Assembly (NCBI GenBank): GCA_013139875.1
Contig: WSZY01000220.1
Span: 1 to 8,954 of the forward strand
Source of the DNA: Mariprofundaceae bacterium
GTDB lineage: Bacteria; Pseudomonadota; Zetaproteobacteria; Mariprofundales; Mariprofundaceae
Direction of reading: 5' to 3'
Length of the DNA: 8,954 nt
The translations under genes and the position numbers were made by a program. Below the pieces are notes generated by a model. It saw only the letters and a list, made by a program, of their open reading frames with translations. It searched no databases and was not told the origin of the DNA. Of the stretch, positions 1 through 5,956 are shown one piece after another; position 1 is the first letter of the stretch; the number at the start of each line of letters is the position of its first letter.

Positions 1-18
1 CATGCAGCATAACTTTTT

Positions 19-705
19 TCAGCTGATCAGTTTGCGTCGTTCCAGCACGGCCAGTATCCGATCCACCACCTCATCAATTCTCATCGTTGTAGAATCAATT
101 TCAATGGCGTCCTTTGCCCTCACAAGCGGTGAACAGTCACGTCCGCTATCGCGTGCATCACGGGCATTCAGATCATCGACAATCTGATCGAGCGTAACTT
201 TCGCATCACCCTGCTGCAACTGCGCCCAACGTCTGCGTGCCCGCTCCCGATGCGAAGCAGTCAGGAAAAACTTGGCCTCAGCATCAGGCAAAACAACCGT
301 TCCGATGTCACGCCCATCCATAACACAACCCGAAGCGGCAATTTTACGCTGCAATTCGAGAAGCTGTTTACGAATCGCAGGTATCGCCGCCACCGTTGAG
401 GCATAGGCGCCGACATCCTCCCCACGTAACAGCGGAGTGCAATCCCTATTTTCAAAAAATATCCCCTCTGCATGCCAATCCATCTCTTCGACAGCGCTGT
501 CAACTGCTGCAACAACTGCCGATTCATCATCCAGATTAATACCCAGATCATTCGCCCGCCAGCCAAGAAAACGGTAGAGCAGACCCGTATCCATAACAAC
601 CAGCCCAAGTGCTTCCCCTATCATCACCGCAATCGTGCCCTTACCGGAACCGGAGGGGCCGTCGATAGCGATACGCAATCCTTCAACTGCTGTCCATTCA
701 CTCAC
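19..705 (-). CDS. cmk: Cytidylate kinase (CMP/dCMP kinase)
   Basis: This 228-aa cytosolic kinase phosphorylates CMP and dCMP with ATP, giving CDP and dCDP for nucleotide synthesis and salvage. Visible motifs are the P-loop GPSGSGKGT (residues 16-24), DTGLLYR (39-45, the equivalent of the DSGxxYR motif), DGRDIGTVV (130-138), the arginine-rich DLNARDARDSGRD stretch (179-190) and the substrate-side AIEIDST (200-206). The length matches the usual 220-230 aa. The start is a GTG at 703-705, only two bases after the aroA stop (TGATTGTG); no strong Shine-Dalgarno is visible, so translation probably depends on coupling to aroA. It is the last complete gene of the aromatic supraoperon. In many proteobacteria rpsA follows cmk, but the window ends 18 bases after the stop. 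The identification is secure; the exact start is slightly less so. Confidence 0.97.
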   Translation of the reverse strand: MSEWTAVEGLRIAIDGPSGSGKGTIAVMIGEALGLVVMDTGLLYRFLGWRANDLGINLDDESAVVAAVDSAVEEMDWHAEGIFFENRDCTPLLRGEDVGAYASTVAAIPAIRKQLLELQRKIAASGCVMDGRDIGTVVLPDAEAKFFLTASHRERARRRWAQLQQGDAKVTLDQIVDDLNARDARDSGRDCSPLVRAKDAIEIDSTTMRIDEVVDRILAVLERRKLIS

Positions 706-707
706 AA

Positions 708-2045
708 TCAGCCGTCATCCCAGCGAACATTCATACCCAACTTCTGCGCCAACACCACAAAACCGGGGAAAGATGTGGCAATCGCCGCCGCATTCTCAAT
801 GGTAATCCCAGCACCGGAACACTGAGCTGCCACGGCCATCGCCATGGCAATACGGTGATCACCCTCTGCATCCACGCGGCAACCGCCTTTCAGCACTCCA
901 CCTTTGATACGCACACCATCAGAGCGCTCTTCAACGTCAGCCCCGGCAGCCATCAGGGCTCTGGCCATCACAGCAATCCGGTCAGACTCCTTCACCCTGA
1001 GTTCTTCAGCTTCTGACAACAGAAATTCACCATCCGCCAGCGATGCAGCTGCAAAGAGAACCGGAAACTCATCAATCGAATCGGGTACATCGACAGGATT
1101 CACATTGATACCCGCCAACTGTTGATATGTAACATGAATGTCTGCTACAGCCTCTTCACCGACAGCTCCTTCATTCTGCAGTTCCATCTGCCCATTCATA
1201 TCTGAAAGAATCCGGCTCCAGCCATTACGCAGCGGGTTCATGCCGATCCGCTCCAACGTAATATCTGAGCCTGGAACCAGGGAAGCCGCAACAGCAAAAA
1301 AGCTTGCTGAAGACGGATCAGCCGGAATATGGATCGGCTCTTCCGGTGCAGTCAGTTTCCCTGTCGGATTGAGATGAATCATACCCGCTTCATCGACGTG
1401 AACAGGCTGACCAAACAGTGGCAGCATCCGCTCTGTGTGGTCACGGGTCGGGCGAGGTTCAACTACCGTGGTCTCACCATCGGCAAACAGGCCGGCCAGC
1501 AGCACGCACGACTTCACCTGCGCACTGGCAACCTCCGAGATGTAATGAATTGCTTCCAGCGCACCACCCTTAATCGTAATCGGCAGCAGATTTCCACCAT
1601 CAGCACCATCAATGACCGCCCCCATCCTTCGAGCCGGATCGGCCACCCTCTTCATCGGGCGTTTGCAGAGTGACGCATCGCCGGTCATTGTGGTGGTGAA
1701 AGGTTGTCCGGCCAGCACGCCTGTCATCAGTCGCACACAGGTGCCGGAATTGCCGGCATCCAGCATCATCGAAGGCTGTTTCAACCCATGCAGACCCACA
1801 CCATGAACACGTAACGACGTCTTCTCGCTGTTGAGCCAGTCGATCGTAACTCCCATATCCACAAACATCCGGGCCGTAGCCAGGTTGTCCTCACCGGGTA
1901 GAAAACCATGAATTTCAGTTGTACCGTCGGCCAGTGATGCCAGCATCACGGCGCGGTGAGACATCGACTTGTCACCGGGAACAGTAACCCGTCCTTTCAG
2001 TGCTCCGGCTGCCGGACCTGCAATCAGAGTTCCACCTGCATTCAC
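708..2045 (-). CDS. aroA: 3-phosphoshikimate 1-carboxyvinyltransferase (EPSP synthase)
   Basis: EPSP synthase condenses shikimate-3-phosphate with phosphoenolpyruvate, the sixth step of the shikimate pathway. From the chosen start the protein has 445 aa, typical for the family. Key motifs are PGDKSMSHRA (23-32), LDAGNSGTCVRL (95-106), TGDASLCKRPM (121-131), SAQVK (174-178), RDHTE (201-205), PDSIDEFPVL (321-330), RVKESDRI (350-357) and DHRIAM (397-402). GDK, SAQxK and RxHxE are features of the class II-like branch seen in Bacillus-type enzymes; the GNSGT loop resembles the Bacillus form rather than the GNAAT loop of strongly glyphosate-insensitive class II enzymes. The open frame extends to 2141, but that would overlap tyrA by 86 nt. 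A GTG at 2043-2045 has GAGGAG at 2052-2057 with a 6-nt spacer and follows the tyrA stop by 10 nt, so I chose it. Confidence 0.96.
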   Translation of the reverse strand: MNAGGTLIAGPAAGALKGRVTVPGDKSMSHRAVMLASLADGTTEIHGFLPGEDNLATARMFVDMGVTIDWLNSEKTSLRVHGVGLHGLKQPSMMLDAGNSGTCVRLMTGVLAGQPFTTTMTGDASLCKRPMKRVADPARRMGAVIDGADGGNLLPITIKGGALEAIHYISEVASAQVKSCVLLAGLFADGETTVVEPRPTRDHTERMLPLFGQPVHVDEAGMIHLNPTGKLTAPEEPIHIPADPSSASFFAVAASLVPGSDITLERIGMNPLRNGWSRILSDMNGQMELQNEGAVGEEAVADIHVTYQQLAGINVNPVDVPDSIDEFPVLFAAASLADGEFLLSEAEELRVKESDRIAVMARALMAAGADVEERSDGVRIKGGVLKGGCRVDAEGDHRIAMAMAVAAQCSGAGITIENAAAIATSFPGFVVLAQKLGMNVRWDDG

Positions 2046-2051
2046 ACGCTG

Positions 2052-2057
2052 CTCCTC
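2052..2057 (-). promoter_or_regulatory. Ribosome binding site that fixes the aroA start
   Basis: On the minus strand GAGGAG overlaps the last bases of the tyrA stop codon (TGA at 2056-2058) and is followed by six bases and then GTG at 2045-2043. This is the best Shine-Dalgarno near any candidate aroA start. It favours a GTG start with a 445-aa product over the ATG at 2088-2090 inside tyrA. Confidence 0.75.
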
Positions 2058-2949
2058 ACAAGCTCTCTCCGTGTTTTTCAAGCCACTCATCGCGTGCCCT
2101 CTTAGCGGCAGCAAAACTCTGCAACAGTTTCTCTCCGTCACCGCTCTCCAGCATCTGCTTCAATTCAGCAAGCTCTGCCTGAAGCGCATCAATATTGGCT
2201 GAAAGCGCATCACGATTGGAGATGGCAATATCACGCCACATCTCCGGTGATGAGGAGGCAATACGGGTAAAATCACGGAAGCCGCCGGCTGCAAACTGGA
2301 ATGGATCATGCTCATCATCACCCTGCTGACGTACCGCATTGACCAGTGCAAACGCTGCCAGATGCGGCAGATGGCTGACCGAGGCTAAAAAGTCATCATG
2401 CTGCTTCGCATTCATTGACACGACACGGCTCTTTGTCGCCTCCCACATCGCAGTTACAAGAGCCAGTGATTCAGCATCACTGTTTTCGGTTGGTGTCAGG
2501 ATACAGAGACGATCTTCAAACAGCTCGGCAAACGAGGCTTCAGCCCCCGACTGCTCTGTTCCGGCAATCGGATGGGCAGGAATAAAACGGGAACTGTCCG
2601 AGAGATGTTTCTCAGCCACACTGATGGCATGCTGTTTTGTGCTTCCGGCATCGGTCACCACTGCCTTTTCCGGCAATGCTTTGGCAAGCTCGGCAAAGAC
2701 CCGATCGTATGCCCCCATCGGCACAGCCACCAGCACCATGTCGGCATCACCTGCCGCTTCGGCAATATCATGGGTCCAGTGGTCGATAATTCCCAACTCA
2801 CGTGCCCGATCCAGATTCTCACGACTGCGACCGACACCGGTCACACGACCGACAAACCCTGCATGCTTCAAGGCACGAGCAACCGATCCGCCAATCAGGC
2901 CGACACCAATCACCACCAGATGTCCAATTGATTCATTACTTCGGGACAC
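2056..2949 (-). CDS. tyrA: Prephenate dehydrogenase (TyrA, monofunctional)
   Basis: This 297-aa Rossmann-fold enzyme oxidatively decarboxylates prephenate (or arogenate) with NAD(P), the committed step to tyrosine. The dinucleotide-binding motif VIGVGLIGGS is at 13-22, AGSTK at 101-105, the HPIAGTEQSG active-site motif at 126-135, and HDDFLASVSHLPHLAA, with the conserved histidines, at 184-199. GGFRDFTRIASS lies at 222-233. There is no chorismate mutase or ACT domain, so it is the short form, and Phe/Tyr control must come from elsewhere. The start is GTG at 2947-2949, preceded by GGAG at 2956-2959 with 6-nt spacing; no earlier in-frame start is available because TAA (2953-2955) lies two codons upstream. 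It is separated from hisC by an unusual 151-nt gap and is followed after 10 nt by aroA. Substrate preference (prephenate or arogenate) cannot be told from sequence here. Confidence 0.95.
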   Translation of the reverse strand: MSRSNESIGHLVVIGVGLIGGSVARALKHAGFVGRVTGVGRSRENLDRARELGIIDHWTHDIAEAAGDADMVLVAVPMGAYDRVFAELAKALPEKAVVTDAGSTKQHAISVAEKHLSDSSRFIPAHPIAGTEQSGAEASFAELFEDRLCILTPTENSDAESLALVTAMWEATKSRVVSMNAKQHDDFLASVSHLPHLAAFALVNAVRQQGDDEHDPFQFAAGGFRDFTRIASSSPEMWRDIAISNRDALSANIDALQAELAELKQMLESGDGEKLLQSFAAAKRARDEWLEKHGESL

Positions 2950-2952
2950 GAT

Positions 2953-2991
2953 TTACTCCATCCGAACAGGAGTCTTCTGCTCCATATTCAT
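2953..2991 (-). other. Possible 12-codon leader ORF upstream of tyrA
   Basis: A short frame starts at ATG 2989-2991 and reads MNMEQKTPVRME before TAA at 2953-2955. It is in the same frame as tyrA, and its stop is three bases before the tyrA GTG. No strong ribosome binding site precedes it. It could be a translationally coupled leader, the remnant of a longer tyrA N-terminus, or chance. It overlaps GGAG/CTCC complements that could pair in two alternative ways around the tyrA Shine-Dalgarno. Confidence 0.25.
2956..2983 (-). promoter_or_regulatory. Alternative pairing around the tyrA Shine-Dalgarno
   Basis: On the minus strand, GGAG (2983-2980) can pair with CTCC (2972-2969), while the overlapping ACTCC (2973-2969) can instead pair with GGAGT (2960-2956), which contains the tyrA Shine-Dalgarno. 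The two pairings exclude each other. The stems are short (4 and 5 bp), so this is a suggestion of a translational switch, not proof. Confidence 0.3.
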
Positions 2992-3000
2992 CAAACTTTC

Positions 3001-3018
3001 CCGCACACGGATGTGCGG
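3001..3018. repeat. Perfect 7-bp inverted repeat (hairpin 1)
   Basis: CCGCACA at 3001-3007 is the exact complement of TGTGCGG at 3012-3018, with a 4-base loop. It is GC-rich and stable on either strand. No T-tract follows on the minus strand, so termination is unlikely. Confidence 0.7.
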
Positions 3019-3027
3019 CTTTAGTAA

Positions 3028-3055
3028 GCAATCGGAAATCGTAATTTTCGATTGC
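3028..3055. repeat. 12-bp inverted repeat with 4-base loop (hairpin 2)
   Basis: GCAATCGGAAAT (3028-3039) pairs with ATTTTCGATTGC (3044-3055) around the loop CGTA. The one imperfect position is a G-U wobble if read as plus-strand RNA and a C-A mismatch in the minus-strand operon transcript, so the structure is slightly better in RNA made from the plus strand. This would fit an inserted repeat or an antisense RNA, but one position is weak evidence. Confidence 0.65.
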
Positions 3056-3061
3056 ACCAAA

Positions 3062-3088
3062 GGCCGAGAGGCATGGTAGCCCGAGGCC
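3062..3088. repeat. Interrupted inverted repeat (hairpin 3)
   Basis: GGCC (3062-3065) and GGC (3070-3072) pair with GCC (3079-3081) and GGCC (3085-3088), giving a 4-bp and a 3-bp stem separated by an asymmetric internal loop (GAGA opposite CGA) and capped by six bases. It starts 13 nt beyond the hisC stop. Function is unknown. Confidence 0.4.
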
Positions 3089-3100
3089 GTATTAAACACA

Positions 3101-4210
3101 TCACTCCTGGAACGAACTAAATATTGATTCTAAAGCTTTCAGCAGACGCTCGTTCTCCTGCTCGCTTCCTACCGAAATACGCAGATAATCCGGCATTCCA
3201 TAGGGCCCGAGTGGGCGAGGGATAATGCCCTGATCTTCCAGCATCTGCAAAATTTGTGTGGCCTTATCGTGGCGAAGCAGCACAAAATTTCCGAAACTTC
3301 TGCCGCCCAGCACACCCCAACCATCAAAGGTCAGCTCAAGACGATCCCGCTCCTGTTTACAATCAGCCACACGAGCCATCATCCAATCGATATCATCCAG
3401 TGCTGCCAGAGCGGCTTTCTGGGCAATGAGATTAACATTGAAAGGTTCCCTGAAACGGTTGACCAGCGAGACAATCTCCGCATCCGAAATGGCATAGCCG
3501 ATCCGGCATCCTGCCAGTCCGTAAGCCTTGGAGAAGGTACGGCTGATCACCAGTCCGGGATGACTCAGACCGTTAACCGTATCGCCAAGCTCATCAGTAA
3601 CAAATTCGAAGTAGGCCTCATCCATAATGACCACAACACCACGGGGAAGACGGTCTAAAAATGTCTGGATCGCAGTCATGCCATGCAGAGATCCGGTCGG
3701 ATTGTTGGGGTTGGCAATGCAGACCACCCTGGTTCGTTCGCTGACAGCATCTGCCATGGCATTGAGGTCATGACTCAGGCCATCACCTTCAGGCACAGGA
3801 ATGCCGGTCGCTCCGGCAGCCTGTGCAGCCAGCGCGTAGACAATAAAACCACGCTGACTGAAAATCACCTCATCACCGGGACCTGCAAAGGTACGGATCA
3901 GAAGCTCAAGCACCTCATTGGAGCCGTTACCGAGCAGAATATTCTCTGTGATTTTGCCGTGTTTGGCGGCCAGAGCCGCCTTCAACTCGCCACAATCGCC
4001 ATCCGGATAGCGGTGCACTTGCCCGGCAGCTTTTTTAATTGCCCTGATTGCCATCGGTGAGGGGCCGTAAGGGTTCTCATTGGATGCGAGCTTTACCGCC
4101 TCTTTCAGCCCTTTCTCCGCCAGCAACGTCTCAATCGGTTTGCCGGGCAGATAAGGAAAGAGCTTCAACGCCTGTGGCACTGCTCTTTCAGCCCAGTTCA
4201 CCTCACCCAT
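3101..4210 (-). CDS. hisC: Histidinol-phosphate / aromatic aminotransferase (HisC family)
   Basis: This 369-aa PLP-dependent class I/II aminotransferase matches HisC in length and motifs. LASNENPYGPS is at 41-51, the cofactor-binding ANPNNPTG at 166-173, DEAY at 197-200, the Schiff-base lysine K228 within SRTFSKAYGLAGCRIGY (223-239), and the substrate-carboxylate arginine in LRISVG (343-348). HisC-family enzymes transaminate imidazole-acetol phosphate, and many also act on phenylpyruvate and hydroxyphenylpyruvate. The position between pheA and tyrA favours an aromatic role, alone or in addition to histidine synthesis; sequence alone does not separate the two. The ATG overlaps the pheA stop by one base (TAATG), so the two are probably translationally coupled. 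The next gene, tyrA, starts 151 nt downstream. Confidence 0.94.
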   Translation of the reverse strand: MGEVNWAERAVPQALKLFPYLPGKPIETLLAEKGLKEAVKLASNENPYGPSPMAIRAIKKAAGQVHRYPDGDCGELKAALAAKHGKITENILLGNGSNEVLELLIRTFAGPGDEVIFSQRGFIVYALAAQAAGATGIPVPEGDGLSHDLNAMADAVSERTRVVCIANPNNPTGSLHGMTAIQTFLDRLPRGVVVIMDEAYFEFVTDELGDTVNGLSHPGLVISRTFSKAYGLAGCRIGYAISDAEIVSLVNRFREPFNVNLIAQKAALAALDDIDWMMARVADCKQERDRLELTFDGWGVLGGRSFGNFVLLRHDKATQILQMLEDQGIIPRPLGPYGMPDYLRISVGSEQENERLLKALESIFSSFQE

Positions 4211-5364
4211 TAAAGCTTACGTGAGACAGGATAGGAGCCGAGCACCTTGATGAAAGTCCCTGCCTTGTTCTCAACCTCTGCAATGGCAGCAGCCACCGGT
4301 TCGTCATCACGATGCCCCTGAACATCAACAAAGAAGAGATACTCCCAGAGCTTCTTCTTTGATGGGCGCGATTCGATACGGGTCAGGCCGATACCCCGTG
4401 AGGCAAAACAGTGAATCAGGCTGTTCAATGCTCCCGGTTCATCCTTGATTGACATCACCAGTGCTGTCCTGTCCTCACCTGAGGCTGGCGAATCATGCTG
4501 GCCGATCACCAAAAAACGGGTGGTGTTGTCATGGTGGTCTTCCACATTCTTCTGCATCAGTGGTAGTGAGGTCTGATCAACAATGGCGTATGGGCCAATG
4601 GCAGCAGCATGCCGCCACTCCAGATCACCATTACCACTTTTTGCCTCTTCGATCATCCTGGCGGCACGCACAGTTGACGCTACCTCCATCAGGGAAGCAT
4701 TCGGAAGATTCTCCTGCAGCCACTTGCGGCACTGGGCCAGCGGCTGTGGATGTGAGGCCACCAGCTGCACATCTGCCAGCGAATCGGCATAGCTGAAGAG
4801 ATGGTGATGGATTGACAGCTGTACTTCGGCACAGATAAAAATCTCACGATCCATCTCCGAGAAGAGATCGAGTGTATGGGTCACCGCACCTTCAAAGGCA
4901 TTCTCAACCGGCACCACCCCGTAGGTGGCACGACCGGACTCCACTGCATCAAAGATCGCCTCGAAATTTTTGCACGCCATATAGTTGGCCGTAGCACCGA
5001 ACTGCCGGGCTGCCGCGGTGTGAGTGAATGTGCCTTCAGGGCCAAGAAAGGCGATGGTCATCGGATGTTCAAGTGTCAGGCAGGCACCGATCACCTCACG
5101 AAAAATACCATGAATCGCCTCATCGGGAATCTTGGTCATATGTGAGTGCTCAGCCACATCACTGTTGCGAGCCAGCAGCCGACGGATGATCTTCGCCTCA
5201 CGGCTCGGCACATAGAATGGCGCATTGCCCTGATCCACTTTGCGCTCGCCCACTGCTGCCGCCAGCGCCGCACGTTTATGAATCAGTGACAGCACCTCAT
5301 CATCAACCGCATCAATGGCTGAACGCAACTCATCCAGTGTCATTTTGTTATCTGAACCACTCAT
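4210..5364 (-). CDS. pheA: Chorismate mutase / prephenate dehydratase (P-protein)
   Basis: This 384-aa bifunctional enzyme converts chorismate to prephenate and then to phenylpyruvate for phenylalanine synthesis. An AroQ-type chorismate mutase lies at about residues 8-97 (LRSAIDAVDDEVLSLIHKRA). Prephenate dehydratase spans about 101-290, with GPEGTF (108-113), VPVENAFEG (151-159) and the catalytic TRF (282-284). A C-terminal ACT domain (about 300-384) contains PGALNSLIHCF and ESRP (331-334), the region that binds phenylalanine for feedback inhibition in this family. Domain order and length are normal. The ATG at 5362-5364 has no clear Shine-Dalgarno and lies four bases after a 9-bp hairpin; an internal ATG at 5341-5343 (Met8) is a possible alternative and would not remove any mutase core. 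It is the first gene of the aromatic block. Confidence 0.97.
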   Translation of the reverse strand: MSGSDNKMTLDELRSAIDAVDDEVLSLIHKRAALAAAVGERKVDQGNAPFYVPSREAKIIRRLLARNSDVAEHSHMTKIPDEAIHGIFREVIGACLTLEHPMTIAFLGPEGTFTHTAAARQFGATANYMACKNFEAIFDAVESGRATYGVVPVENAFEGAVTHTLDLFSEMDREIFICAEVQLSIHHHLFSYADSLADVQLVASHPQPLAQCRKWLQENLPNASLMEVASTVRAARMIEEAKSGNGDLEWRHAAAIGPYAIVDQTSLPLMQKNVEDHHDNTTRFLVIGQHDSPASGEDRTALVMSIKDEPGALNSLIHCFASRGIGLTRIESRPSKKKLWEYLFFVDVQGHRDDEPVAAAIAEVENKAGTFIKVLGSYPVSRKL

Positions 5365-5368
5365 GGCG

Positions 5369-5409
5369 AACAGGCTAACAGCAGCCGCAACGCCTTGCCA
5401 TAGCCTGTT
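5369..5409 (-). promoter_or_regulatory. pheA leader hairpin next to the start codon
   Basis: AACAGGCTA (5369-5377 on the plus strand) is the exact complement of TAGCCTGTT (5401-5409), so the pheA transcript can form a 9-bp stem with a 23-nt loop. The loop contains a nested GCAA/TTGC pair. The stem ends four bases before the ATG, where a ribosome must bind, and no T-run follows. A competing GGCT/AGCC hairpin shares its 3' arm. This suggests translational control, but no ligand or known motif is recognised. Confidence 0.5.
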
Positions 5410-5418
5410 AAAATGAGT

Positions 5419-5455
5419 TTCAGAAATTATGATTCAGAGTCTGAAAGAGCCTGAA
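5419..5455. promoter_or_regulatory. TTCAG/CTGAA repeats, possible operator upstream of pheA
   Basis: TTCAG occurs at 5419-5423 and 5433-5437 and its complement CTGAA at 5441-5445 and 5451-5455. The middle pair forms a perfect 13-bp palindrome, TTCAGAGTCTGAA (5433-5445). The cluster surrounds the only plausible minus-strand -10 (CATAAT at 5426-5431). It may bind a regulator of the aromatic operon; I cannot name one. Confidence 0.35.
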
Positions 5456-5571
5456 CAGGGAAATAGAATATAGTTATCCGGAGAATTGAGGAGATGAAAC
5501 AGAGGGCAGGGACGCCCCATAAAGAGCAGATGAGCATCGCACAGAAGTGCTGAAAAATATTTTAATTAAAT

Positions 5572-5862
5572 TTAATCCCGGCTCCCTTCCATGTGCCATG
5601 TAAAGCCGCTTCCGGGCACATCATGATCATCGAAAGATTCGACTTCGATAAACTGTGGAACTTCGATCACCGGGGAGCCAGCCTGGTTGTTGAAAACAAT
5701 CTGTTCAAGCTCCTCCCTAACCAGCTCCAGTGCCCTCTTTTTTGCTGCAATGTCGCTATCCGACTCAATAAACCGTGTGGTGTGGAAGCCGAACTCCCGA
5801 GCCCTGCTGCCCACCACTGTTTTATAATTGTTCCCTTTCACCAGAACTTTATATTTTTTCAT
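5572..5862 (-). CDS. Conserved-looking small protein of unknown function
   Basis: I do not recognise a characterised function for this 96-aa protein. It opens with a short beta-like basic segment (MKKYKVLVKGNNY), continues with GFHTTRFIESDS (25-36) and a charged helix (about 37-57), and ends in an acidic strand (VIEVPQFIEVESFDDHD, 65-81) and PGSGFTWH (83-90). There is no signal peptide, membrane segment or cysteine, so a cytosolic alpha/beta protein is likely. The GFHTTRF and GSGFTW patterns resemble small hypothetical proteins I recall from other Gram-negatives; this is memory, not a search. The start ATG has GGAGG (5873-5877) 10 nt upstream, within a hairpin. It stands alone between two intergenic regions and appears to have its own promoter. 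The codons read cleanly and the frame is intact, supporting a real gene. Confidence 0.8.
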   Translation of the reverse strand: MKKYKVLVKGNNYKTVVGSRAREFGFHTTRFIESDSDIAAKKRALELVREELEQIVFNNQAGSPVIEVPQFIEVESFDDHDVPGSGFTWHMEGSRD

Positions 5863-5871
5863 GTGAACGCT

Positions 5872-5896
5872 GCCTCCAAATCGGTGCGTTGGAGGC
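5872..5896 (-). promoter_or_regulatory. Hairpin sequestering the ribosome binding site of the 96-aa gene
   Basis: In the minus-strand transcript GCCTCCAA (5896-5889) pairs perfectly with TTGGAGGC (5879-5872), leaving a 9-nt loop. The 3' arm contains GGAGG (5877-5873), the only Shine-Dalgarno candidate for the ATG at 5862. The stem has 8 uninterrupted pairs, five of them G-C, so it should hinder initiation unless opened by temperature, a protein, a small RNA or a ligand. Confidence 0.6.
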
Positions 5897-5926
5897 TATA
5901 TAGTAGATGCCTCTCTCCGAAGGCGA

Positions 5927-5956
5927 ATTATAGACCGGCGCCGATACATCTGTGTA
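5927..5956 (-). promoter_or_regulatory. Candidate sigma-70 promoter for the 96-aa gene
   Basis: A consensus -10 box TATAAT lies at 5932-5927 on the minus strand. With an 18-nt spacer the -35 position is TACACA (5956-5951), a 4-of-6 match to TTGACA. Transcription would begin near 5920 and give a leader of about 58 nt that contains the Shine-Dalgarno hairpin. Confidence 0.5.

Larger units (their letters stand above)
2950..3100. other. Structured hisC-tyrA intergenic region
   Basis: This 151-nt gap lies inside an otherwise tightly packed operon. Going up the plus strand it holds the tyrA ribosome binding site and leader ORF, then three hairpins: 3001-3018 (7-bp perfect stem), 3028-3055 (12-bp stem with one wobble) and 3062-3088 (4 bp plus 3 bp with an internal loop). 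None is followed by a T-run in the direction of transcription, so they do not look like intrinsic terminators. A small dispersed repeat, an RNA processing site or an internal regulatory leader for tyrA-aroA-cmk are all possible. Confidence 0.6.
5365..5571. other. Intergenic region upstream of pheA
   Basis: These 207 nt separate the 96-aa gene from pheA. They hold the leader hairpin and TTCAG/CTGAA cluster described separately, an AT-rich stretch at 5551-5576, and a small GCAC/GTGC hairpin at 5539-5550. I found no convincing sigma-70 promoter: the best minus-strand -10 is CATAAT at 5426-5431 with only a poor -35. No strong terminator for the 96-aa gene is seen either, so read-through into pheA is possible. 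Confidence 0.5.

Noticed and set aside
472..825. Plus-strand frames over cmk and aroA.
   Set aside because: These overlap well-conserved minus-strand genes and show no recognisable protein features.
2046..2141. Longer aroA starting at 2141 or at ATG 2088-2090.
   Set aside because: Both lie inside tyrA, add residues not typical of EPSP synthase, and lack the well-placed GAGGAG found before GTG 2043-2045.
3001..3055. Hairpins between hisC and tyrA as an intrinsic terminator.
   Set aside because: No T-run follows either stem in the direction of transcription, and the downstream genes belong to the same pathway.
2339..3079. 246-aa plus-strand open frame across tyrA.
   Set aside because: It is antisense to clear tyrA coding sequence, has low-complexity Ser/Ala/Arg content typical of a shadow frame, and has no ribosome site or family signature.
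5434..5520. 28-codon minus-strand ORF upstream of pheA as a Phe attenuator leader peptide.
   Set aside because: It has three scattered Phe codons and one Tyr, no Phe run, no ribosome binding site, and no terminator hairpin with a T-tract follows.
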